A DNA stretch of 64,000 nucleotides from JADJPO01 sp963828555 (lineage in GTDB: Bacteria; Actinomycetota; Actinomycetes; Actinomycetales; Kineosporiaceae), in the NCBI GenBank assembly GCA_963828555.1, contig CAWHEL010000004.1, positions 682,001-746,000 on the forward strand, given 5' to 3'. Positions 17,232 to 24,653 of the stretch are shown one piece after another (the stretch's first letter is position 1; every line of letters starts with the position of its first letter). Under the pieces are notes generated by a model. It was not told the DNA's origin and did no database searches. It worked only from the letters and a program-made list of their open reading frames with translations. A program made the translations under genes and the position numbers.

Positions 17232-18934
17232 ATTCCGAAGCGGAGACCACGGCCCCGGCGGTCGCTGAACGCGGGGTGGCCGAGGCCGCCGAGCTGGTCG
17301 TCACGAGCCAGGTGGTGGAGGCGGCGATGCGGCTGGCCGACTGGGCGGCGGACCATCGCCCGCAGGTGACCCCCGGCGGGGCGCTGCGGCCCGCCGAGGT
17401 GCCGGCAGCCGCCCGGGCGCTGGGGATGCGGGGAGTCGGTCGGGTCCGGCGCGCCGCCGACGTGCCGGAGCTGCACCGGGGGTGGCTGATGGCGGCCGCG
17501 GCGAACCTGATCAGCGTCGAGGCCTCGTCGGCCGCAGGGGGGCCGGCGCTGGGCTCGTGGCCGCCGCCCGAGGCCGAGGCGCTGCTGGCCGCCTGGCTGG
17601 ACGGCGTGCGGGCGATCTGCGCCGAGATGACGCGGAAGCCCAGGCCGCGGACCGCGATCCTGATCGTCCGGCTGGCGCTGGACCTGCTGGCCGAGCCGGT
17701 GGAGATCGCGGCGCACCAGCACCGCGCCGACGTGCTGCGTGCCCAGATCCACCGTGCGGTGTGCGATGACGACTACCTCTACGACCATGTGGACATCGAC
17801 CGGCTCCACGGTCTGTTCGCCCGTCCGGGGCCGGACGCCCCGTGGCCGATGCACACCCTGCTGAGCCACCTCGGCGCGGTGAGCGGCACGGCAACCGATC
17901 CGCGGCCCACTGCGCTCGGGCGCTGGGCGGCCTCGGCATTGCGCGGCGACGTTCCGACGCCGGTGGAGGGGTTGTCGGCCTCCGCACTGCTCGACCGGCT
18001 GGCGGGCCACGACGATGCCGAGGAGCAGTGGCGGATGGCACGCCCGTGGCTGCGACAGCGGCCGCCGGTTCAGTCGGCAGACGAGCTGCTTGCAGCGGCC
18101 GGTGAGGGCGGCGCGGCCCGGCGACTGGCCGCGGTGAACCTGGTTCACGGCCTGGGGGAGCAGGCGGTACCCGCCTGGTACCGCGTGGTCGATGATCCGC
18201 GGGTCGGCCCGCATGCCCGCGCGGCCCTGGCCGATGGGGATCAGGGGCCGGGACCGGCGCCGGACGACGAGGAGTGGCTGATCATCGAGAATGCCGCCGC
18301 CCAGTGGGAGGTCTGCGGTCCGGACGCCGCGATGTGCGAGGTGCTCGACCTCCGCGGCGGCGGTGAGCCGGCCGAGCTGATCGCACCGATCGACGGCCAC
18401 GGCCACCCGCAGGCGGCGGCACTGGCGCAGGCGTTGCGCGATGCCGTGACCTGCGGCGCGCCCCTGGCCATCCAGCAGGTGCTGCAGCTGAGGGTGTCGC
18501 TGACCGGCTGGCGGCCCCCGATCTGGCGCCGGGTGCTGGTGCCCGCCTCGGACACCCTCGGGGACCTCCACGAGGTGATCATGATCCTTTTCGGTTGGGG
18601 CGGTGATCACCTGCATCGGTTCGAGGTGGGTGAGCGCCGCTACGCCGACCCGTGCCACGATCTGGAGGAGTCCTCTGACGAGTACCGGGCCAGGCTGTTC
18701 CGGGTGTTCGGGCGGCGCGGTGCCACGGTCGGGCACGTCTACGACTTCGGGGCCTGCTGGCAGCACCAGATCGTTCTCGAGCAGGTGTTGCCACGCCACG
18801 ACCGCGAGGGCTACCCGCGGTGCATCGACCACGCGCACGATGCCCCCCCGGAGTACTACGACCCGGACGATCCTCAGGACGGGCAGTCGTTCGATCGCGA
18901 CGCCGTCAACGCCCGGCTGGCCGGCTCGCAGTAG
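17228..18934 (+). CDS. Plasmid pRiA4b ORF-3 family protein
   Basis: 568 residues, cytoplasmic. Residues about 1-410 are helical, Ala/Leu-rich and unassigned. From about residue 418 the sequence LRVSLTGWRPPIWRRVLVPASDTL, then GWGGDHLHRFEVG and VYDFGACWQHQIVLE, is the plasmid pRiA4b ORF-3 domain, which also occurs in TnpR-like proteins of IS1096-type elements. Its biochemical role is not established. The start overlaps the end of the upstream gene. Association of this domain with plasmids and transposons, next to a toxin-antitoxin pair and helR debris, hints that the 15-19 kb segment was acquired. Confidence 0.8.
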   Translation: MNSEAETTAPAVAERGVAEAAELVVTSQVVEAAMRLADWAADHRPQVTPGGALRPAEVPAAARALGMRGVGRVRRAADVPELHRGWLMAAAANLISVEASSAAGGPALGSWPPPEAEALLAAWLDGVRAICAEMTRKPRPRTAILIVRLALDLLAEPVEIAAHQHRADVLRAQIHRAVCDDDYLYDHVDIDRLHGLFARPGPDAPWPMHTLLSHLGAVSGTATDPRPTALGRWAASALRGDVPTPVEGLSASALLDRLAGHDDAEEQWRMARPWLRQRPPVQSADELLAAAGEGGAARRLAAVNLVHGLGEQAVPAWYRVVDDPRVGPHARAALADGDQGPGPAPDDEEWLIIENAAAQWEVCGPDAAMCEVLDLRGGGEPAELIAPIDGHGHPQAAALAQALRDAVTCGAPLAIQQVLQLRVSLTGWRPPIWRRVLVPASDTLGDLHEVIMILFGWGGDHLHRFEVGERRYADPCHDLEESSDEYRARLFRVFGRRGATVGHVYDFGACWQHQIVLEQVLPRHDREGYPRCIDHAHDAPPEYYDPDDPQDGQSFDRDAVNARLAGSQ

Positions 18935-18949
18935 CTCGGCCCTTCCATC

Positions 18950-19065
18950 AGCGAGCGGGTCAGGGTCGAGTGCCTGGTGCGATCCCGATGTGACGGGCTC
19001 ATGGTCGTCGGCGCCGACCATGCGGCCCAGGCACAGGCCCACGCCTCCTCGCCGTCCGCTCCAAC
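18950..19065 (-). pseudogene. Second short helR-like fragment
   Basis: Reading leftward from about 19065 one frame gives GVGLCLGRMVGADDHEPV, matching the LCLGRMVGAD region of HelR just beyond where the fragment at 14385-14684 stops. The 30-bp stretch at 19016-19045 is nearly identical to 14408-14437 (one difference seen). It is too short to be a gene. The rest of the 363-bp gap up to 19297 shows no gene that I recognise. Confidence 0.4.
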
Positions 19066-19297
19066 ACACCAGGACATACCTGAGCACGGTGGATCCCAGG
19101 TTCGATGACCCTGAGGCCCGCCGGGAGCGGCTGGCTCTTCATCCCGAATCGGGACGACGTTCGCCGACAGAGTCAGCAACCTGTAACTGACCGCGGCCAT
19201 TCGCGGCTGACCCCGATTTCGCCCACGGTGACCAAGGTGCGCTCGCTATGCTGCACTCGATCGTTACGCTTCGCTCGGGGTGCGGGGAGTGCTGGCA

Positions 19298-21541
19298 ATG
19301 TTCGCTCGTCTGCGTTCGCGTGCATTTGTTCTGGCCGTCGCCGCGCTCGGCGTGACCGGGGGGTTGGCCAGTCTGCCGGTCGGAACTGCTCAGGGCGCCG
19401 AGCCGGTGCTCTTCAGTGACGGGTTCGAGTCCTCGACGCTGTCGGCTTGGACGGCCTCCGCCGGTCTGACCGTTCAGAACACCGTCGTCGGAGAAGGTGT
19501 TTGGGCAGCCCGGGCCACCATGAACGGCGGCGCCGCCTATGCGAGCAAGACGTTGGCCGCCACGACACCCACCGCCACGGTCCGGATGCGACTGAATGTC
19601 CAGTCGCAGAGCGGAACGACGGCAGTCAACTTCGTCAAGTTGCGGACCAGCACCGGCGTGGCGATCGCCGAGCTGTACCTGACCCCGTTGCGGATCCTCG
19701 GGCTTCGCAACGATGTGGTTGCCCAGTCGACCAACTCTCCGGTCGCCGTCAGCGCCGGCAGCTGGCACGACGTTGTGTTCACGGCGCGTGTGAACGGCGC
19801 CTCCAGCAGTACTGAGGTGACCTTCGACGGCGTACCCGTGCCGGCGCTGACGATCCCGCTCGACCTGGGAACCGGCCCGATCGGCCGCATTCAGGTCGGA
19901 GAGAACCTGACCGGCCGCACCGCTGACCTGGTGTACGACGGCATCACAGCGACCGGTCCAGAACCCTCCCCGTCCCCCTCCCCCTCGCCCACCACGTCCC
20001 CCTCGCCCACCACGTCCCCCTCTCCCTCCGCGTCACCGTCTCCCGCTCCGTCGCCGAGCGCGAGTCCCACGAACCCGGTGCTCTTCAGTGACGGGTTCGA
20101 GTCCTCGACGCTGTCGGCTTGGACGGCCTCCGCCGGTCTGACCGTTCAGAACACCGTCGTCGGAGAAGGTGTTTGGGCAGCCCGGGCCACCATGAACGGC
20201 GGCGCCGCCTATGCGAGCAAGACGTTGGCCGCCACGACACCCACCGCCACGGTCCGGATGCGACTGAATGTCCAGTCGCAGAGCGGAACGACGGCAGTCA
20301 ACTTCGTCAAGTTGCGGACCAGCACCGGCGTGGCGATCGCCGAGCTGTACCTGACCCCGTTGCGGATCCTCGGGCTTCGCAACGATGTGGTTGCCCAGTC
20401 GACCAACTCTCCGGTCGCCGTCAGCGCCGGCAGCTGGCACGACGTTGTGTTCACGGCGCGTGTGAACGGCGCCTCCAGCAGTACTGAGGTGACCTTCGAC
20501 GGCGTACCCGTGCCGGCGCTGACGATCCCGCTCGACCTGGGAACCGGCCCGATCGGCCGCATTCAGGTCGGAGAGAACCTGACCGGCCGCACCGCTGACC
20601 TGGTGTACGACGGCATCACAGCGACCGGTCCAGAACCCTCCCCGTCCCCCTCGCCCTCTCCCAGTGTCGGTGCCCCGGTGCTCGCGGCAGCCGGAGACAT
20701 CGCCTGTGACCCGCTGAAGTCGAACTACAACGGCGGGTTGGGCAAGGGAGGCGAGTGCGCGATGAAGGCCGTCTCCGATGCGATCCTGGCCGACCGCTCG
20801 ATCACGACGATCGCGGCGCTGGGCGACATCCAGTACGAGTGCGGTGGACTCGCAGCCTTCAACGCCTCGTACGACCCCACTTGGGGACGGTTCAAGAACA
20901 TCACCCGCCCGGCCATCGGCAACCACGAGTACATCGCGAGCAGCACGACCACCCCAGCGACGGACTGCGACGCGACGGGCCAAGCGTCGGGCTACTACAC
21001 GTACTACGGCGCGCTGGCGGGGGACCCGGCGAAGGGGTACTACAGCTACGATCTCGGCAGCTGGCATGTGGTCGTGCTCAACACCCAGTGCGAGAAGGTG
21101 GGCGGGTGCGGCACGGGCAGCCCCCAGGAGTCGTGGCTCAAGGCGGACCTCGCCGCGCATCCTGCGGTCTGCACGGTCGCTTACTATCACATCCCTCTCT
21201 GGTCCTCGGGAGGCCGCGCCAGCCAGAATGCCAAGGCGTTCGTGGCGGACCTGGTGGCGGCCAAGGCGGAACTGGTACTCGCGGGCCACGACCATACCTA
21301 TGAGCGGTTCGCCCCGATGGACTCGAACGGCGTGCTGGACCCGAATGGAGTCCGCTCGTTCGTCGTCGGAACCGGCGGGGCCAATCACACCTCGTTCGTC
21401 ACAACTGCCGCCAACAGCGAGTCGCGAAATGCGAATACCTATGGCTATCTCAAGCTCACACTGCGCGCAGGCGCCTATGACTGGCAGTTCGTCCCGGTGG
21501 GCGGTACCTTCACCGACGCCGGAAGTGCCACCTGCCGCTGA
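19298..21541 (+). CDS. Secreted protein with duplicated LamG-like module and metallophosphoesterase domain
   Basis: 747 residues from the ATG at 19298 (GGGGAG 8 bp upstream; a GTG at 19280 is less likely). Signal peptide about 1-34. Two identical beta-sandwich modules beginning VLFSDGFESSTLSAW (about 36-226 and 260-450) resemble LamG/concanavalin-like carbohydrate-binding domains. Linkers are PSPSP/TTSPSP repeats. The C-terminal calcineurin-like domain (about 458-747) has GDIACDP near 461, LGDIQYE near 507, GNHEY near 541, a YYHIPLW block near 629 (HIP instead of the HHP of its relatives) and GHDHTYER near 662. The enzyme should be secreted and tethered by its binding modules to glycan. The module duplication is perfect at DNA level (see repeats). 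Confidence 0.85.
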   Translation: MFARLRSRAFVLAVAALGVTGGLASLPVGTAQGAEPVLFSDGFESSTLSAWTASAGLTVQNTVVGEGVWAARATMNGGAAYASKTLAATTPTATVRMRLNVQSQSGTTAVNFVKLRTSTGVAIAELYLTPLRILGLRNDVVAQSTNSPVAVSAGSWHDVVFTARVNGASSSTEVTFDGVPVPALTIPLDLGTGPIGRIQVGENLTGRTADLVYDGITATGPEPSPSPSPSPTTSPSPTTSPSPSASPSPAPSPSASPTNPVLFSDGFESSTLSAWTASAGLTVQNTVVGEGVWAARATMNGGAAYASKTLAATTPTATVRMRLNVQSQSGTTAVNFVKLRTSTGVAIAELYLTPLRILGLRNDVVAQSTNSPVAVSAGSWHDVVFTARVNGASSSTEVTFDGVPVPALTIPLDLGTGPIGRIQVGENLTGRTADLVYDGITATGPEPSPSPSPSPSVGAPVLAAAGDIACDPLKSNYNGGLGKGGECAMKAVSDAILADRSITTIAALGDIQYECGGLAAFNASYDPTWGRFKNITRPAIGNHEYIASSTTTPATDCDATGQASGYYTYYGALAGDPAKGYYSYDLGSWHVVVLNTQCEKVGGCGTGSPQESWLKADLAAHPAVCTVAYYHIPLWSSGGRASQNAKAFVADLVAAKAELVLAGHDHTYERFAPMDSNGVLDPNGVRSFVVGTGGANHTSFVTTAANSESRNANTYGYLKLTLRAGAYDWQFVPVGGTFTDAGSATCR
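19403..19980 (+). repeat. 578-bp direct repeat, copy 1
   Basis: Encodes the first LamG-like module. It appears identical base for base to 20075-20652 (offset 672 bp). The copies are separated by a 94-bp linker of PSP-type codons. The absence of even synonymous differences points to very recent duplication, ongoing gene conversion, or an assembly artefact. Confidence 0.9.
20075..20652 (+). repeat. 578-bp direct repeat, copy 2
   Basis: Second copy of the LamG-like module, in frame with the first and followed by the linker into the phosphoesterase domain. The identity ends inside the PSPSP linker, where the short CCCTCG/CCCTCC codon repeats could have served as the recombination site. Confidence 0.9.
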
Positions 21542-21579
21542 GCTGAACGGTTGGACGGGTCATCGGCACCGCCAAGAGT

Positions 21580-21611
21580 CGTTTCTTGACCGTTTCTTGA
21601 CGTTGGCTGAC
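21580..21611 (+). promoter_or_regulatory. Tandem 11-bp direct repeats upstream of the DNRLRE-GH99 gene
   Basis: CGTTTCTTGAC occurs twice back to back (21580-21590, 21591-21601) and is followed by the degenerate GTTGGCTGAC. An 11-bp period puts successive units on one helix face, as in operators of OmpR-family winged-helix regulators (PhoP, SARPs). A PhoP-type site would fit a phosphoesterase gene, but the bases do not match the Streptomyces PHO-box consensus well. Nothing else was recognised in the 240-bp gap 21542-21781. Confidence 0.35.
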
Positions 21612-21781
21612 GCCCCGCTGAAGGTTGTCTTGACGTCGTCCCCTGCATGCTGGAACCATGCGGCGCATCACACCTGGGTATCGCGATCGAACAAACCGAC
21701 GCGCGGTCGCTCGACCGAGTGTCGTTGCCGACGGTTTCTCGGCGCAGATCGTAGGGCGCCGTATGCCGCTCTGGAAGCCCG

Positions 21782-24284
21782 GTGAGTGACCCCGGCCGGT
21801 CCGCCGCACGACGGTCACGGCGGCGGCGGCGGCGCTTACCGATTCTGCTGCTGATTGTCGCCATCGGTTTCCCAATCGTCACGCTGGGTATGGCTCCGAC
21901 GTCTGAGGCTGCGCAGGCCACGGTGCAAGCCTCCGCCGACGCCTACGTGACGTCCGGGGCTCCCACGCAGACGTCCGGCAGCTCGCAGCATCTTCGGGTC
22001 GACGGCTCACCCGCGGTGGTGCGCACCTTGGTCACCTTTGACCTGTCGAACGTCAACGGCACGCTGGTGTCGGCGACGCTGACGCTGCTCCCCCGAAGCG
22101 GGACCCGGCAGGGCACGCTTGTGTCGTCGGTGCCCTCGGAATGGTCGGAGGGCACTGTGACCTGGGCCAGCGCGCCCCAGCCAGGTCCGGCGATCGCCGC
22201 CCTCAATGGGATCAGAGCGGGTTCGTGGGCCTCGGTCGACGTGACCCGAGCCACCAAGGTGGGCGGGAAGGTCTCGTTCGCCGTGTGGACTACTGGGTCG
22301 ACCGCACAGTCCTTTGCCTCCCGTGAGACGGCGACCCCGCCGCGTCTGTTGCTCGAGGTGCAGCCTGACGAGGCGCCGAACACCAGTGACTCCACCCCGA
22401 CCCCAAGCCCTCCGACGTCGAGTCCGTCCTCCACCGAGTCGCCCTCGACGACTGCCAGCTCAATCTCCCCGGGCGGAGACCTCACGTTTCCGGTGCGCGC
22501 CGCGTTCTACTACCCCTGGTTCCCGGAGGCGTGGAAACAGGGTGGGGTGTACCCGTATACGAACTACACTCCGACGGCCGGTTACTACGGCGCCGAGGCC
22601 GCTCAGGTCAACCGCCAGATCTCGGAGCTCAAGTACGCCGGAATGAGCGCCGGGATCGCGTCCTGGTGGGGGGTGGGCAGCAAGGAGGACCTACGCATCC
22701 CGCTGCTCCTGCGCCAGGCCGCCGGCACTGGCTTCCGCTGGTCGCTCTACTACGAAGCTGAAGGGCAGGGCAACCCCACCTCGGCGAAGATCACCACAGA
22801 CCTCGCGCACATCCGCTCCAACTTCACGGCCGACGCGGCGTTCGCGCGGGTGGGCGGGAAGGCGCTGATCTTCGTCTACGCCGATGGGGCCGACAGTTGT
22901 GGAATGGCCGATCGATGGAAGGCGGCCGACACCAGCGGCTTCCACGTTGTGCTGAAGGTGTTCTCCGGCTACAAGACGTGTGCCAGCCAGCCGAGCGGTT
23001 GGCACCAGTACAGTCCCGCAGTGGCTCGCGACCGCCAGGCGGGGCACTCGTTCGCGGTTTCCCCGGGATTCTGGCTGAAGAACTCGTCCGAGCGCCTCAG
23101 CCGTGACCTATCCCGATTCCGCACCGACGTTCGAGCGATGGCCGCCTCGGGTGAGCCGTTCCAGCTGGTCACCACGTACAACGAATGGGGCGAGGGCACA
23201 GCAGTGGAACCGGCCAGCCAGTGGGCCAGCGCCTCTGGTCACGGCGCGTACATCGATGTCCTGCACCAAGAGCTTCCGCAATCGTCCCCGTCGCTCATGC
23301 CAACCGGGTCGCCGAGTGCCACGACGACGTCAAGTCCCACCGTGTCGCCGAGTCCGACTACCCTCGCCCAGTCCGACTACCTCGCCCAGTCCGACTACCT
23401 CGCCCAGTCCGACTACCTCGCCCAGTCCTATCGTGTCGGGGAGCCCCTCGGATGCCGTGCTGGCGGCCGTGGGAGACATCGCGTGCGATCCGAGTACGGG
23501 TAACTTCAATGCGGGTGCGGGAACAGCCACGAACTGCCGTCAGAAGGCAACCTCCGACCTTGTCCTACAGCATGGGGCCGATGCAGTTGCCGTGCTCGGC
23601 GACAACCAGTACGAGGATGCCAGCCTGGATAAGTTCCTGGCCTCGTACCACCCATCATGGGGCCGCATGAAGTCCATCACGAAGCCGGCGGTCGGGAATC
23701 ATGAGTACCTCACTCCCGGCGCGAGCGGCTACTTCTCGTACTTCGGCGCCGCAGCGGGCGACCCAGCCAAGGGCTACTACAGTTACGACCTCGGCGCTTG
23801 GCACATCGTGGTTCTGAATTCGAACTGCAGTGAGGTCGGCGGGTGCGGATCCGGTTCCGCACAAGAGAAGTGGCTACGGGCTGACCTCGCCTCACATTCG
23901 CAGACGTGCACAGCAGCGTATTGGCACCACCCCCGATGGAGTGATGGTGAGCACGGCGAGCACTCCAGCGTCGGCCCGCTGTACCAGGCCTTGTACGACA
24001 ACAGGGCCGAGGTGGTTCTGTCCGGACACGACCACGATTACGAGCGATTCGCGGAACGCGCTCCGGACGGGTCAGCAGCGCCCGGCCGCGGCATCCGGCA
24101 GTTCGTCGTGGGTACCGGCGGGAAGAACCACTATGCGTTGACGCCCGGCGCCTACACTCAGGCGTCGAACGCCGACACTTATGGCGTCCTGTTCCTGACC
24201 CTCAGCACCGGGTCATACTCCTGGAAGTTCGTGCCCGAACCCGGCAAGACCTTCACCGACTCTGGATCAACTTCCTGCAGCTGA
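21782..24284 (+). pseudogene. DNRLRE-GH99-metallophosphoesterase fusion gene, split by a one-base frameshift
   Basis: From the GTG at 21782 the frame encodes a signal peptide or anchor (about 15-40), a DNRLRE/CBM96-like module (about 43-195), a TSSP-rich linker and a GH99-like domain (AFYYPWFPEAWK near 240, TYNEWGEGT near 464). It then leaves frame in a PSPTTSPSP linker and stops at 23503. The +1 frame continues PSPTTSPSP into a complete calcineurin-like domain (GDIACDP, GDNQYED, GNHEY, HHPRW, GHDHDYER) ending at 24284. The first 18-nt linker repeat has ACCCTCG (23360-23366) where the others have ACCTCG; removing one C gives a single 833-residue fusion protein. It could be a real mutation, a switchable repeat or a sequence error. 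As it stands, the first half alone could be secreted, and the second half has only an internal GTG (23431) and no signal peptide. Confidence 0.82.
23351..23427 (+). repeat. 18-nt tandem repeat encoding the PSPTTSP linker
   Basis: Four copies of AGTCCGACTACCTCGCCC, the first with an extra C (19 nt). In the intended frame each copy encodes Ser-Pro-Thr-Thr-Ser-Pro; in the frame actually entered it encodes LAQSDY repeats. Tandem repeats of this kind slip easily, but the frame change here comes from the extra C, not from copy number (18 is a multiple of 3). Confidence 0.85.
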
Positions 24285-24458
24285 CCGCAGCGGAAGGTAG
24301 GGCACGCAAGATCTGTGGGTCTGAAGGGCCAACGGTGCCAGGGCGGCGAGTATGGCTCCAGCGAGGATCATCTCCGTCGACGTGCCACTTGTGAGGGCCT
24401 GAGCCATCGACAGGCCGACCCAGGGCGCTGCCACGACAGCGATGAAGGCGATGATCAT
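24267..24458 (-). pseudogene. Possible remnant of a membrane protein (63 codons)
   Basis: One minus-strand frame reads MIIAFIAVVAAPWVGLSMAQ, then MILAGAILAALAPLAL, two plausible membrane helices followed by a polar tail. There is no ribosome binding site and the end overlaps the upstream gene. It may be the trace of a decayed membrane protein or chance. A 363-bp gap (24285-24647) otherwise separates the secreted enzymes from the regulator. Confidence 0.25.
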
Positions 24459-24460
24459 GC

Positions 24461-24544
24461 GGAGCCAACAACACGCTGACCGTGCGGGTCACCGGCGGCG
24501 GCACGGTCACGGCGTCGGACTTCCACGTGCTCTACAAGACCTGA
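24461..24544 (+). pseudogene. C-terminal scrap of a beta-rich protein
   Basis: The frame starting at about 24461 reads GANNTLTVRVTGGGTV then TASDFHVLYKT and stops. This looks like the last beta strands of an extracellular protein, with no upstream part in the window. It suggests a deletion junction just left of the regulator gene. Confidence 0.35.
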
Positions 24545-24653
24545 CGCCCGCGGGACGCCTGCCCAGCCCGCGGCTGGGTCAGGCGAACCCGCGTATCAAC
24601 CCGCCGTCCTCAGGCTCTTCCTGAGGAACAACTCTCGGGGTCGGTGGGTGCGG

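Noticed and set aside
17108..19087. 659-codon minus-strand open frame across the pRiA4b gene
   Set aside because: Shadow frame with Arg/Pro/Gln-rich composition. The only recognisable piece is the short helR fragment at its start, reported separately.
20033..21388. 451-codon minus-strand frame opposite the LamG-phosphoesterase gene
   Set aside because: Antisense of a real gene, and it repeats because the gene contains the duplication. No domain resemblance.
23351..23427. Four 18-nt repeats considered as a CRISPR array
   Set aside because: The repeats are contiguous with no spacers and encode a Pro-Ser-Thr linker in a real protein. No cas genes are present.
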